From NCBI RefSeq assembly GCF_001522545.3, contig NC_031799.1:29879565-29943564 (forward strand): 64,000 bases of DNA, given 5' to 3'. Positions 45,557-58,040 of the stretch are shown in pieces; positions within the stretch are counted from its first letter, which is position 1, and the number at the start of each line of letters is the position of its first letter. The notes under the pieces are model-generated. The model searched no databases. It saw nothing but the letters and a program-made list of their open reading frames with translations, and was not told the origin of the DNA. The DNA is from Parus major. Taxonomy: Eukaryota; Chordata; Aves; Passeriformes; Paridae. The position numbers and the translations under genes are program-made.

Positions 45557-47338
45557 AACCTACTGCAATAATAAAAAGAAATCTATGCTCTTGACTGCTT
45601 GAAATATAATTAGCAAGGCCTGCTTAAGAATATGATAGTCAGAGTCTCAGAGGTTTTGTAGAATCATGATAGCAATCAGAAAAACTGTCAAAACAATGTT
45701 CTGTTCTTATAACTGGCATTGCTTCTTTGGTGATGTCAACCTAAAAATATACAAATGTACACAAAAATCCCAGAAGAAATACTGTTATCAGAGAAATTTC
45801 TGGGGAAAAATAAAAATGGTCATGGCATGAAATAGAACATCTACTTAACATTAATTAAAGCTCTGTGTTCAACAATTTCATTTCTGTTTTCTTGATCACC
45901 CGTAACCATTCAGCTATCTTTATTATTTTCTGTCTTCTAATTTTTAATCTTTTTCTGAACTCCTAAAAGCTATTATCATTCTGTTGGGGTCAAGACTGGA
46001 TTTTCATTGGTGGCCGTGTTCATTCAGATAGGAAACCTTAGGATTATTTTCAATGTAGTAACTGCCTGAGCTTGCCCAAAGTAGTTAAAGAAATCCCATC
46101 ACTGCCTAATTGTTTTGTGGACAGAGAAAGCTGAATGCCACAAGGTTTGTCTGACATCAGAGCTTAAGTCTGCAGACTTCAGCAACTATGACTTACATTA
46201 CTGCTTATAGCTCTTTTAAGTAAGTCTTGGAAAAGTTAATGCTGACCTAAGTTAATAAGTATTTAATTAAAAAAAAAGCGGTTTCCCATTGATTGTCTTT
46301 CTTTATCATTTTTTGAGATGTTCTTCCTGCCATGCTACTCTTGAAGATGATTCATTACCAAAATTGCTACCTAACCCCAAAGAAAGATTTTTTCCATTAT
46401 TTATATTTTTGCCACTACATGTCAATCAGCTTTTTTTACATAGAAAGCATTCATTACATACAGTAATCACACTCAAAACAAGGGTTTTAACTATATGACA
46501 GGATTTCCAGGGATCTGTTCACTGATACTTAAGTGCTTCTCAACCCTGAACTAAATCTACCTTAAAGTATTGTAAAGTATTCACTTTCTGGACCATTGTA
46601 ATTAAAATGTTACAGAATATCATACAGTCTTGTTAATATATGTTCAGTTATCCTTGGGAATTTTTACTTATTTAATAAAAAAAAAAGTTAGTTTAATTTG
46701 TAGGGATATTTCCTTTCACAGAGAGAAATATTTAAAAAAAATATGAAAGAAACTTTGATGCAATATTTACCAATTTTATCTACACTTGGAGAAATAAATG
46801 TCCACCCAAAATATTCATACTAGCCTAATTCAATAAAAATCAGTAGCTGAAGTCTGTAAAAATTGGTTCATGTTCTACACCAATTTCTAAGTCCACATAT
46901 ATTTTGTTAAGACTAGCACCATTGTTGTTGTGGCTCATTAAGACACAGACCTTGTTGCCCACATGACCAGTGGCCCAGTGACGAGAGCAGTTTGTAGTGC
47001 AAGACACTCTGCAGGGCACCTGCCCTTCAGCTATGGGACTGGATTGCAGACAAGACAAGTACACAGAGCCAATACGTGTATTTAACACACAGCATTGTGT
47101 GGTTTCCAGGAGTAAACACTTTTTATAATATTTTATTATAAATTGCAACCATGGTCAGTAACTTGTCCTTTTGAGGGCTTTCACCAAAACATAATATAGA
47201 AAAACCCTGTGTCTCCTAGCTCACAATTTAGCAGTCTTATACGGCACCTTTACTCTTTCCTTCTTCCCACCCACCCCACATTCTCAGATTAGTGGAGTAA
47301 GAAAGGGAAATACCAAAGAAGTCAAATGCACTAAGCCG
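45557..47338. other. Intergenic, one cysteine-bearing open frame of doubtful status
   Basis: Mostly AT-rich and unassigned. A minus-strand frame at 46840-47148 (102 aa) is the only one in the window whose composition looked somewhat protein-like: seven cysteines, and an end reading LNKIYVDLEIGVEHEPIF. A plausible splice acceptor (pyrimidine-rich, ending AATCCAG) lies within it near 47039. I could not link it to a family and do not annotate it as a gene. Confidence 0.4.
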
Positions 47339-47428
47339 TATGTGTGTGTGTGTGTGTGTGTGTTTGTGTGTGTCTGTGCGTCTTGTGTGTCTTGTTTGCC
47401 TCTGTGTCTGTGTGTGTGTGTGTGTATG
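47339..47428. repeat. (TG)n microsatellite, interrupted
   Basis: About 90 bp dominated by TG dinucleotides with TTTG, TCTG and CGTC interruptions. The Cys/Val frame on the plus strand and the His/Thr frames on the minus strand are artefacts of it. Confidence 0.95.
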
Positions 47429-47618
47429 CACATGCACTGTGCAAAAAAGTGAAAAAAGCAGAGAAACAATTTAAAAATAATGTATGTCTCCCAGATGTTC
47501 TCAATACACAACAGTGTTTCCTTCCCCTTGCTCCCCTATGCTACTGTTCCAGCCATTCTTAACTTTCTTATCCTGCTGAGTTTTCTTTATTCAAACCATT
47601 GCATTGCCATTGTAATGC

Positions 47619-48181
47619 TGTGATGTTTTTAACCCCAGCCAGCCACTAAATACCACCCAACCTCTCAATACATCAACATACAAAACTCATGACTTGAGAT
47701 AAAAGCAGTTTAATAGGTAAAGCAAAAGCCACACATTCAAACTATGTAAAACAAGGTATTTACATATTTACAAACTATGTAAAACATTTCTTATGGGCTG
47801 TCAGGTGTTCATCTGTCCCCAAGAAGCCAGGACTCCATCACACATCACAGTGGCTTGGTAAGACAAACACTATAACTCGAAATGTCCCCCTTCTTCCTTT
47901 GTCTCCCACTAGGCATGATTCAATGTCGTATGGAATATTCTTTCGGTCAGCCAGCGTCACCTGTCCCAGCTGTGTCCCCTCCCGACTCCTTGTGCACCCC
48001 CAGCATACTCGCTGGTGGGGCTATGTGAGGAGAAGAGAAGCTCTTAACTCTCTGTAAGCACTCTCAGCAATAACAAAAACATCCCTGTGTTATCAACACG
48101 GCTGCCAGCACAAATCCAAAACACATTCCTGTACCAGTCACTGTGAAGAAAATTAATTCTCTCCCAGCCAAAACTAGCACA
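47619..48181 (-). mobile_element. Solo ERVL-type LTR with TSD AATGC
   Basis: A complete 563-bp LTR with AATGC at 47614-47618 and 48182-48186. Read on the minus strand it starts TGTGCTAGTTTTGGCTGGGA and ends GTTAAAAACATCACA. It keeps the TTTAATAGGTAAAGCAAAAG polyadenylation region (reversed) and the block CACCCCCAGCATACTCGCTG. The same family is split at 18369-19240, and the LTR at 13093 is related. The TATA region seen in the 18.4-kb copy appears deleted here. Confidence 0.93.
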
Positions 48182-48186
48182 AATGC

Positions 48187-50395
48187 ATAAATTGCTCTTC
48201 CAATAACTTGTTTCTTTCTTGAAATAGCTTCCTCAAAAGAAAATGGAGAATTAGTCCATATTTTTCTCCTTCAGAAGTTATCCTTGCATCTTAACAGAAT
48301 ATTAAGTTCTAACTACTATCTGAAACAGAACCTGGGTATTGCTAATTACCTCAGAACATTAGATTGTAGTACTTTCGGTACCCTTGAATTTATACTCCCA
48401 TAGCAGTCACAGCCTAAAATGATACTGATGACACTTTAAAGATGTTTAGCTCTCTTTTTGATATTTCCTCTACCTTTCACCACAGTTTTTGGTATTCCCA
48501 TGTCTTCCCTCATCAGAAGAGAAGTAATTTTTTTCATATCATATTTAGTGTGCTTACTGTATAATTATGTGATTCACCTCAATCTCTAGAAAATAAATCA
48601 ATGTAAAATCTATATGCAATACTAGGCCTTATTCTTAATATATCAAAGAGCCAACACATATGGGCAAGTACTAAACCATATACTCTCATGCTAAATTACT
48701 CTGATGTATTACTGCCATCTTCCCCTGCCTTGTAATGTATACCACAAGGAATGACCTATCCTTTTACAGTTTCTGTGAAGAGCTCAGCAGTTCCTGAAGG
48801 TCAGTTATGATTAAGAGAGGGAGAGGAGGAAAAAGCTGCCATTTAGAGGAGTCCTATGAATTAAAAGAAATTCTAGAAACTGGATGGTTTTGACTTAGTT
48901 TAATTTAGGTTTTGTATTATTGATTCAACTGGAGTGGGGAGCAGAATACTATATATACTGTGGTTTAACTCAAGCATTTAGAAATAGTAAGGTAAAGTTT
49001 AGAAACCATTATGACTCAAAAAAAAGAGAAAAAAACATTGAGGCAAGGATAAATCCCGCTAGATTTTAAAAGTGTGAGTCATATTTTCTCTGTGTAAATA
49101 ACAACTCATCTCTTATATTTTTCCACTTTGAATGAAAACAAGATTTTTAAACAATCTCATTGTTCAAATGACAGTTGCTTGTTTGTTTTTCCTGAAAATG
49201 CCAAGTATTTAAAGAGTTAACGTCACCTAAACCACTTCTTTCTGTGCTCCAGTGACTAAGACAATGTCAGCTGTCTTCTGACTTTAGTTTCGAAGCAATT
49301 CAACTGTGGCTGATTTTTGATGGTACAGGTGCAGCATTAACTGTCAGGAACATGTTATATAGCAGTCAGCTACTATTAAGAAAACCCTAAACCCTGTAGC
49401 CCAGTTTTCTGTGAAGGAGTAAGTTTTGAACATATATGTTTCTGTTAGTAATAACAGTAAAAACAACAAGTACTGGCAAATAAAAATAAAGGCTTCAGAA
49501 GTACTTCTAACAGTGGATTCATAAGGTACATTGAATTTGTGAAAATTGCAAGCTACTCTTCTTAATAAATTCTGGGTTTAATATATTTTCATTACCTTGT
49601 GCTCTGGCTCATGAGTCTTATCAGTTTCATCCCACCAATAACAGTTGTGTAGTAATGTCCAGCTAAAAAGATGAGTATTTGCCACACTATATGATGTCAT
49701 AGGTCTGAAAGCCCAGTAGTACATCTGAAGCAATATTAACTGTAATTATAGGTACAATAATGCCTGTACCTCCACTCTTTTTTGAGTTGCACAAGCAAGC
49801 CAGCATACTTAGGATGGTTCTTCAATATCCTTCTGAGACAAAAAAGACTTAACATCTTGTATCCAGTTGAGAGCTCATGCCACATGTTCTTTTAATGAAG
49901 CCAGATGTACTGAAGACACCCTGAACATCTCTTAACCCTTGTGAAAAAGTCAGCAGGGTATAGTTTGCATCTGGCCAAACTTAAATCTACATCACTATTT
50001 TTCTGTGTTCTTGTGTCTATTTACTGTCATAATATTGTTCATGGACAGCTGGGATTTTTCTGATTTTAGAAAGAATTACATTTGGACTCTAAAAACAAAG
50101 ACATATTTCTTTCCACTTTCTCCCATAAGAACTGTGACATTTGTTGTATATTCATATTGCTAAAAAAAAAAATTAACAAAGTTAGAAATAAATCCACAAT
50201 ACATTTATAATTTATCTTAATTCCTAATTTTGTCTATAAGAATTTCAGTTTTTAGGTAATTTTTGATAAATATTTCAACACTTTCTATTTTTTTCACTTA
50301 GGTTTGTTGTGGGTTTTTTATTGGTGTATAAAATATACCAGCTATATATTAACCACATATTTTTAAGTCAAATTTGGACTAAGAATTTATAGTGG
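48187..50395. other. Intergenic, no gene seen
   Basis: AT-rich, apparently unique sequence without repeats of note. I see no long frame of protein-like composition. Confidence 0.5.
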
Positions 50396-50600
50396 TTTAG
50401 GTTAGCCAATCTGAGTTTCCCGGCCAATGCACCAAATAATGTAATGGGTTTAGCACTGGCTAAAGTCACCAATGCACCTACTAGAATTATTTAATAATTT
50501 CCTGATGTAAGATATGAATTAGGAGGAGGACAAAGCAGGCTCAAAACTTAAAATATATAAAGAAAACCTTATTTGTTGGAGTCTGAGATACAGAGTGTGT
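50396..50600 (-). mobile_element. ERVL-like LTR 3' fragment, minus strand
   Basis: In reverse orientation it parallels the 3' end of the LTR at 28271: TTATTTAATAATTTCCTGAT, GTAAGATATGAATTAGGAGG, CAAAGCAGGCTCAAAACTTA and ATAAAGAAAACCTTATT keep the order and spacing. The left edge TAGTGGTTTAGGTTAGCC resembles a degraded TGTGGTGGTTT end. No TSD is found. Confidence 0.6.
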
Positions 50601-51804
50601 GCCCTTGTTTCTGATACTTAGTTTTAAGATCTAGAAAAACACTGAAATTTTAAATTTTTAAGATGCAAAAGACTTCTATAATCAGTGTCAGGACTAGGAT
50701 TGTGAAAATTTTACTTTTAATAATATACTTCCCAAGTTGTATTTTTTCGGTGAGGAGTTCCGAGTCCACAAGATAGAAGCAATCCACAGTATCATGAAAC
50801 TGAGGAAAAAACTACATCCATTCTTTCTGCATCTGCCTGAGCAAGTATTTAAGGTAAATGCATGTATTATCTTTCTTATTCTTCTCTTTGAGAAAAGTAG
50901 TAACACTGGATGATCCTGATCCCCTTTATCAGGCTAGAGGAAGATTAAGGCAATACAATCTAACATCCAAAGAATTCTCATCAATTCTAGTAACACTATT
51001 TGATTTCTTTCCACCTAATTATGTGTTCTTATATGAAAATAGCAGGAAAAATGTCATTTAGTAAAACCAAAGACTCTATCAGTCATCTTACTTATTGATT
51101 TTTTATTCCATTCTCCAGTGAATATTCTTTCTCCTTCAAATCTCTAATAACTTCTGAAGTCGCTGCATACACTCTTCTAAATAATTGAAGGCCTTACAAT
51201 AGTTTCTTTTTCTGGGTGGATGTGAGGCTGCATACTGTACAAGGCAGAGGAAACAGAGATTCCTTCTTGCACACTGTGAGAGTAGATGAGTTGCCTAGAG
51301 AATGATGACTGGTTTGGATATTTATTAGTCTTTTAAATTTTTTCTCAGGACACACCTTTGTTTTTAAGTAATGGAAGAAAATAAGAAAACGGCAGTTGAT
51401 GAGGCACGGAGAAGAACGGTTCTTAAAAGCCAAAGTTTTGCAATTAATATTTTTGTAAAGCAGAATGATATTAGTAGTAGCTCATGGCCTTCTAAATCTC
51501 AATAAGCATTTGCCAAAGCCATTATGTACACAATCCTAGGAAAAGAGGATCATATTTTTCACAGATATATATTGTTCCTTTGATGAATGGTATAGAGATC
51601 TGGCGGATCCATGTTCTTTCTGGATATCATATCCCGTGTTCACACAGGGATGTTCCAAGATCTTTCTTGATCTGCTACAAACTTTGATCTGCTTACAAGC
51701 TACTTTATATAACCCAGTCTTCCACCAAATAAAAAAAAAAAAGCATGTTTGACCCCTCACTAGTGTTGCAGTATTCATCAGTTTAACTTTTTTTTGGAAA
51801 TACG
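50601..51804. other. Intergenic, no gene seen
   Basis: Unassigned AT-rich sequence. The overlapping frames at 50694-50906 and 50858-51061 have no family features. Confidence 0.5.
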
Positions 51805-52345
51805 GGCTGGAATCTGCTTGTGAATCACAAAAACACTACTACTGAGAAATGGTTTTCTGTGTGCAGAGCTTCAGGGTCAAATGTATTAATTTACTGTACC
51901 AAATTATTTGACCTGCAGATGATCTTTGGTTCTCCGCCCTCCCTGTACCTAGACCAATGCTACCATGAAATATTTGCACAGTAAATACAATATGTTGGCT
52001 GAAATATTTCCAGTATTTAGAAAATGTTTAAAATGTTTTTCTTCATGTTTCTACTGGTTATATACCAAATGATTGTAAAGGCATCACTGTGAGACTGAAA
52101 TGCTCTGATGAATACAAAGAAAAAAAGAATTACAGCTTAGAACAGACTCTAACAAACTAGTAAAGAGACCACACACAAAAAAAGAAGCAACATATATATT
52201 TTTTGTAAATAGGTTGTATTTTATGATGCAATCTGCTTATTTATAGTGAAAAAGCTGCTGCTGAGAAATGGCATTTTATCCACATTGTTTCACAGTCAGG
52301 TATAGTAATTTGCTGTACTGAATTATTAGTTCTGCAGGTGCTGAG
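51805..52345 (+). repeat. Old local duplication: two diverged copies
   Basis: A segment at about 51805-51925 (AATCTGCTTGTGAATCAC, CTACTGAGAAATGG, ATTTACTGTACCAAATTATT, GACCTGCAGATG) is repeated in order at about 52225-52345 (AATCTGCTTATTTATAG, CTGCTGAGAAATGG, ATTTGCTGTACTGAATTATT, GTTCTGCAGGTG). The copies are about 420 bp apart on the same strand and clearly diverged, so the duplication is ancient or the two are copies of an unrecognised repeat. Confidence 0.65.
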
Positions 52346-52884
52346 TTCCCCATTACTATCTTCACCACAGGAATGATACTGCAATGTGGCCCATTAGCTT
52401 TCTGTGAGCCGTTACTTCAATAGCTGTACACATATACATCTCTGAATAATGAAACAGCCTATATGTACAAAAAAAGCCATTTTACTGAAGTGTCTCATCA
52501 GAGATTTGTGGAATAACTTGTCATAAATTTTGGCTACCTTAGAATATGGTGCTGAGAATGATTAAAATTATTGCATTCAACAGCACACTTCCAGTGTACC
52601 TTTTTCTTATTCTCAGTGATAGTACCACCTTAGCTAAGAGAGAAGAGGAAGTGCTCAGAAAATTTAATATTCTCACGAGTTATCCTATATTTTTTCCATG
52701 TAGATAAAACCAACTTCCATTTTTCAGTCAATTTCAAATTAATAAATAACAGAGATATTATTTTTCACTAACAAGGGAATTAATAAATTTTTATTGAAGA
52801 GTTCCTTCACTACTAGTCAAGTATTTTAATATATCCTGCTCTAAAACCCATGTAATGTAATGATTTAAGAAAATAAAACTAACT
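52346..52884. other. Intergenic, no gene seen
   Basis: Nothing recognisable. AT-rich sequence up to the TSD of the next LTR. Confidence 0.5.
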
Positions 52885-52889
52885 GTGAG

Positions 52890-53929
52890 TGTCTTAGTTT
52901 GAAGGACAGATGTCTGCTAGGGAAGGCAGGAGCCTCCCTTGGAATGGAGAATGTAAAAACCCCCTCCTTCCAAATTTTTATAATTTTGAAATTAAGGGGC
53001 TCTCAGGAAAAGATATGAGACTAGGAATAACAGTTCTTTACTGGTATGTATAACAAGGCAACCAAACAACAACAACTTTGACATTAACAACAAAACAGAA
53101 CCAGGAACCCTGTGACAGCCTTCTTGGCCAAGATGGGAAGGGGTGGAAGACAGGTTTTTCTTCAGAAACCCCCTAGGGCAGTCAATCCCAGTGCCCCTGC
53201 AGGACTCTGAGGAGCACCAGGCTGAAATGGCAGGAATGAGCAAAAGTCCTGGGCTGGTGGACAAGGTCTATCCCTGTGGTGGTAGCAGGAACTGTGGGAC
53301 GTCCTGGCAGAGCAGGGGTGTGCAGGGCTATAGCATAGAGAAACCCAGAAGCAGCAGGGCTGGGACAGCAGGAGCCCAGCTCCCAGCAGGGCACACTAGT
53401 AGATTGTGACAGGTCCCTCTTTTAGTGAGGTAGATGTTAATAAGGTCCCAGGTCAGTGGCTGCACCCTGCAGAACAACAATGATGATGATGATGATGATG
53501 ATGACGATGACGACGATGATGGTGACAAAGAAGAAAAAGAGGAGCAAGAAGATGAAGAACAAGAACAAGAAGAAGATGAACAAGAAGAAAAAGAGCAAGA
53601 ACAAGAACAGCAAGAAGAAGAAGAACAAGAACAAGAACAACAAGAAGCAGTTCAAGAACAAGAACAACAAGAAGCAGTTCTGACCATCTTCTGAAGTCCC
53701 AGAGTGAGAGCACTAGCAGCTGCCCCAGCCCTCCTTTACCTGCCCAAATCCCACAGTATCTGTCCCTCGGAGAGAAACTCCCCAGGATGAGAGAAATGCA
53801 ACCAGATGCTCTCCTTCCCCTTGGGCTTGGCTGCTTTTTTTCCTTAAGTAACCCGAAGTATCCAGTGGTCAGTGTTAGCAACTTATGGGAAAAATTCTAA
53901 GAAAGAACAAAGAAACCTAACTCCCAACA
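52890..53929 (-). mobile_element. Solo LTR with TSD GTGAG, expanded internally
   Basis: A 1040-bp element bracketed by GTGAG at 52885-52889 and 53930-53934. On the minus strand it begins TGTTGGGAGTTAGG and ends CTTCAAACTAAGACA. The plus-strand left part (TTAGTTTGAAGGACAGATGT, GCTAGGGAAGGCAGGAGCC, AATTAAGGGGCTCTCAGG) is one I recall from a songbird LTR family. About 210 bp of GAT- and GAA/CAA-type repeats lie at 53480-53690, so the copy is longer than it would otherwise be. No retroviral gene is present. Confidence 0.88.
53480..53690. repeat. (GAT)n plus purine-rich GAA/CAA/GCA tract inside LTR
   Basis: A run of GAT/GAC triplets (53480-53521) passes directly into an imperfect AGAA/CAAGAA-rich tract (53522-53690) containing two copies of CAAGAACAACAAGAAGCAGT. 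On the plus strand the triplet phase gives an Asp-run followed by Glu/Gln-rich sequence in an 86-residue frame (53434-53694). This is a repeat artefact rather than an acidic protein. Confidence 0.93.
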
Positions 53930-53934
53930 GTGAG

Positions 53935-56445
53935 TTAAAGGTTTAGGCTCTTTTCCTTATGAAACAAGGGTTTCTAACAAATGCCATTTAACGAGAAATC
54001 AGGTTTTGTTGTCATTCAAGCTGATAAAACTTTTGTTACTCTAGATTTACAGGTGTGAAAAAAAAAGGTTCACCCACATAAAAATGAAATCACAAGTGTT
54101 TGTAGTTAATATATTTTCAAGACATGCCTAAAAGTATAATACGGTATATCTACAGCATCCAAGTTGGGTATAAATTTGGAGTAATGGTAGAGCTCAAACA
54201 GTCTGGTCTATATACCTGCAGGCCTCAGAAAAGTAAGCATTAGCTACAGTAGGATCAGTCATATATTGACAGTTAACTTTTAAGTAACTGTAAGAAATTC
54301 TTCTGAGCCAAAAATTTCTTTAAGAAATGGGCTAGCTCACATCCATCCAGGGTATATTCCATTTGGAATCACCAGATCTACTTGTCAGGGGTTGTACTGT
54401 TTTCTTTTCACCTCTACACTGGATGGAGTGCTTTTGAGGCTTGTCCAGCACCATACTCACTATCACTTAAAGTATGCACCACAACCTGCTCCAGATCAGA
54501 TACTTTTTCTGTTTAAGCCATATATTTTACCCATAAATGTTATGTGAGCGGGTCTAAGTTTCCAAAGATGAAATATCTTTACCCCAGCAAAAGATATCAA
54601 ACAATCAAACAATAAAACAAACAAAATTATTCCTATCTATCGAGCTGATAAAACAGAATAAAATATGCCTGGATATTTTTTCTGGAAGTGATTAGAGAAG
54701 ATATCCAGAAATTAATGTGGATTAAAAGAAAAAAGCTGATAGTGTGGGTTAAGAGACTTAATGTAGGTTAAGAGAAAAAAAGCTCACTTAGGACAGATGC
54801 ATTCTACAATAGAGTCTAAAGAGTTCTCTGTCATTTTGAAAAGTGAAACCTTGGGTTTCAGTAAATTTTATTAGCAAAATTTTAAACAAACTATAAGGTT
54901 TGCAAGTCTTTATTTCTCTTTTAAACTTTATTATGGAATCAGTTGTTGCTGTCAATAGGCAATATCTGCTTCATATCAGCCTTAGTAATGAGAGCTGCCT
55001 CTACCTGTTGGGTCTTTGAGCTCTTGTATGGATTTTCCTGACTTTGGGAACCTTCAGTCCAGCTTGGTCTAGCGCTCTGCTCACAGAATTTACTGTAGCT
55101 GTCACTGCCATTGCTTCATGCCACTGACTGATGATTCAAAAACTTTCAGGATGCTTACAGGATAATTAAGGGGTTGATTGTTTAAAAAAGTTCTCTGACT
55201 GTGATGCTTTTCAGGATCAGTTGCATCATCCTGTGACTTTGCATCAGTACTTTGGCTCAAAATAAGAAATCCCTAGTCACTTATCTGTACTATTTCCCAA
55301 AACACTCTTGTTTTCCCTTCTGTTCTCCCATACAACACCATAACACCCAGTAGATTTTATTAGAAAAATAAATGAAATGAGAACTTGACACTACACCTCT
55401 GCAAGCTATTGTATGTGCCAGTCAGCTCACACAGTTTTTCAAGTTCACCTCCCTCTTCAGGGTTTGAGGTCAGTAACAATGACAGGAAGAGAAGCAGAAA
55501 CAAGATAAAAAGGGATCAACTTCTGTGCCTTTTTGGCCTGATAAATTTTTTTCAGAAGGAATTTTGGTGTAAAGATAAACAATTCAAGGTCAAGTCAGTC
55601 ATGGATTTTGTATCTCCAGAAAAGTAATTCTAGTGAGGAAAGCTTCATGCATGCAGAAGGAAATCACTTCTAGCTGAATGACTTAAAAGCTTTAAAAGGT
55701 TAGAATCTAAAATTCAAGCAAATAGATTTTATGGCATCTCTTGTATGTTTAATAAAGGAAGTGGTAGATCTTCGGGAAAAACACTAGCAGTAAAAGGCTA
55801 CGCAAATTTCATATCTCTAAATCATTCATAGAGTATGACTCTGAAGTCCTTTAATTTATACTGGATGACCTACTCTGCTACCTAGGCATTAAATGTGGGT
55901 CTCAGTCACTAGGACAAAGGTTGTCCTGTGCTAAGTTTAAATCCAACTGAATTTATGGAGCCTTCCACAGCAGTATAAATCAGGAATACCTGCCCCTGAA
56001 TAAGAGGCCAAATGGTACACAGATATTCATAACCAAGATCATAATTTCACCCACTGAGATTTCAACATTTTCAAAATACTGAAGAATGTGAAATTATGGT
56101 CTCAACTCTGCCAACTCACTGGTAGTCAATTAACAACAGTAAGTTTCTGTGGGGGGAAAGTGGAGAGGTGTGGAACAGGAGGTTGTCTGTCTGTCTGTCT
56201 ATGTAAAGCTTTCCCTCAGAAGGTCTGTCCCTCACTTGATCCAGTTAATAAAGTGAAGATAGTACAGTCATGTTTTCTGGTGTTCCTTTTTCATCTCATT
56301 GCATGTGGCTTTTAAAATGTAGATGACTTAAAGGAAAAGAAAATTAGTAAGAGGCCACCTGATCCTGTCTGGATCAGTAATGCTCAGTTGGTGTGTAAAT
56401 GTATTGTAATCAAATGTCTTGAAACTAGATGTAGTTAGCTTTATT
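53935..56445. other. Intergenic, no gene seen
   Basis: AT-rich sequence with a degenerate 47-bp-spaced duplication around TTAATGTGGATTAAAAG and TTAATGTAGGTTAAGAG at about 54711-54787, and a (TGTC)4 run at about 56182-56200. The frame at 55385-55627 has no recognisable feature. Confidence 0.5.
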
Positions 56446-56530
56446 ATAGAATCATAGAATGGTTTGGGTTGCATTTGACCTTACAGATCATCAAGTTCCT
56501 ACTCCCCAGTGATGGGCAGGGAATACTCCT
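56446..56530 (-). mobile_element. CR1 LINE 3' tail fragment, minus strand
   Basis: The antisense tail ATAGAATCATAGAATGG is followed by TTTGGGTTGCATTTGACC, AGATCATCAAGTTCCTAC and GTGATGGGCAGGGA, the standard last 80 bp of CR1. It is truncated beyond that. Confidence 0.92.
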
Positions 56531-57885
56531 GTGTAATATCCTAATATAATTCAGAGTAATTTGCAAAAAAAAAGCACACTTTTGCATAAAAGCAGCAGAC
56601 CTAGTACTGGATGGAAGTCTTTTTCAGAGAGGCAGTCACAAAGCTGCTGAATAAATATCAAAGTATTGTTATTGCTACATTAATATGTTGTTCTACCTAC
56701 ACTAGGGGGTTGGGATTTACACTTGATTTGACTGTTGCTTGGTTTAACAAATCCATAAATTCTCATTACCTCACTACGGAATGGAGTACTTCCAGATTTA
56801 TGAGACCCCATTTCTAGAGTTCATAAAAGCAAGGTACTTTTGTGGGCTTTGGTTCTGTTTTGGGGTTTTTGACGGGTCCAAAGATCCATGTATTAACAAT
56901 CACCAGGCACAATAAAATGCATATAGCATAAGCTTTCAAATGCTCATTTATCTTAAGTAACCTTTGCAGAGAAGGTTTTACTGCTTGCTCAGACAAAATT
57001 TTTAAGAATTAGTGAAGCTGTCGTTTTATGAATGTTCCTTTCTGTAAAGCAGAAACTCTAAAACCTGAAACAGATGCTAGCTCTCTTTAATGAAAATTTA
57101 ATTTTCAGACTGTATTGTTATGACTTGTGACTGACGCACTTGGGAAAATTTTTTTTTTTTTCCTAGTAAAACTTGAATACTATTTACCAGCTTCAATCAA
57201 ATCTGAAACAAACTTCAAATTATTTCTATTAGAAATAATTTACACTAATGCCAACATGGGAAGAGTTAGGTGTATGCTTCTTTGAGAAGGGTATTGTATT
57301 TATCAGGAGACAAGAGAGTTTAGATTGTGTGTTCTTTGCAGCAGCAGCAGCAAACTGGCCAGTCAACAGCCATTTCCTGCTATACAATCCACACCAAGTG
57401 TGTCCCAGCCTACTTCCAGAAGATGAAAAGACATCTGTTTTATCTTGCCTAGATGGATTAGAAGGCAAGAAGTGCAAACTTATTAGAAGGCAGATTTACT
57501 TATTTCTAGCATTCATGGGAATATTTTGAATTTAAAGAGTGTTTTGTCTCCTGTGTGCATTAAGCCCTTGGCGTCTATAATCCTTAGATACCTGGTTTAT
57601 TTATGATTTGATGTAGCTATTCTTACCTGGTTGGAGTGGGGAGGTAATTGAGCTATGACATCCCAACTCCAGACATCCAAAATACTGACTGATATGCTTT
57701 CATTATTGCACAGACAGGCTCAAAAATAACAAAAAAAATGATAGAGATTCTCTGATGACAGTGTGAACCTAAAGCATTACTGTCTCTCCATTTCTATCCT
57801 CCCACCTTTCTCCAAGAGGAAAACAGAAGGATCCATCTTAGTAAGGCAGAAGAACATCTGGGGTTTTTTTAAACAGGGCTATAGA
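56531..57885. other. Intergenic, no gene seen
   Basis: Contains (GCA)5 at 57338-57352, which gives a short Ala/Gln run in overlapping frames. No credible gene. Confidence 0.5.
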
Positions 57886-58017
57886 TAGAAATCTTTGTAG
57901 GTAACTCTGTATTTCAATGGTGTGCTGGGTAGAAATCTTTGTAGGTAACTCTGTATTTCAATGGTGTGCTGGGTAGAAATCTTTGTAGGTAACTCTGTAT
58001 TTCAATGGTGTGCTGGG
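57886..58017 (+). repeat. 44-bp minisatellite, three identical copies
   Basis: The unit beginning TAGAAATCTTTGTAGGTAAC occurs at 57886-57929, 57930-57973 and 57974-58017 without a mismatch. A partial degenerate echo (CACTGTATTTTCAATGG) follows to about 58040. The perfect identity implies recent expansion or homogenisation. Confidence 0.97.
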
Positions 58018-58040
58018 GGCACACTGTATTTTCAATGGTA

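Noticed and set aside
47237..47562. Cys/Val- and His/Thr-alternating frames
   Set aside because: They are direct translations of the TG microsatellite.
53437..53881. Leu/Phe-rich, membrane-like minus-strand frames
   Set aside because: They are the complement of the GAT/GAA expansion in the LTR. The hydrophobic composition follows from CTT/TTG triplets.
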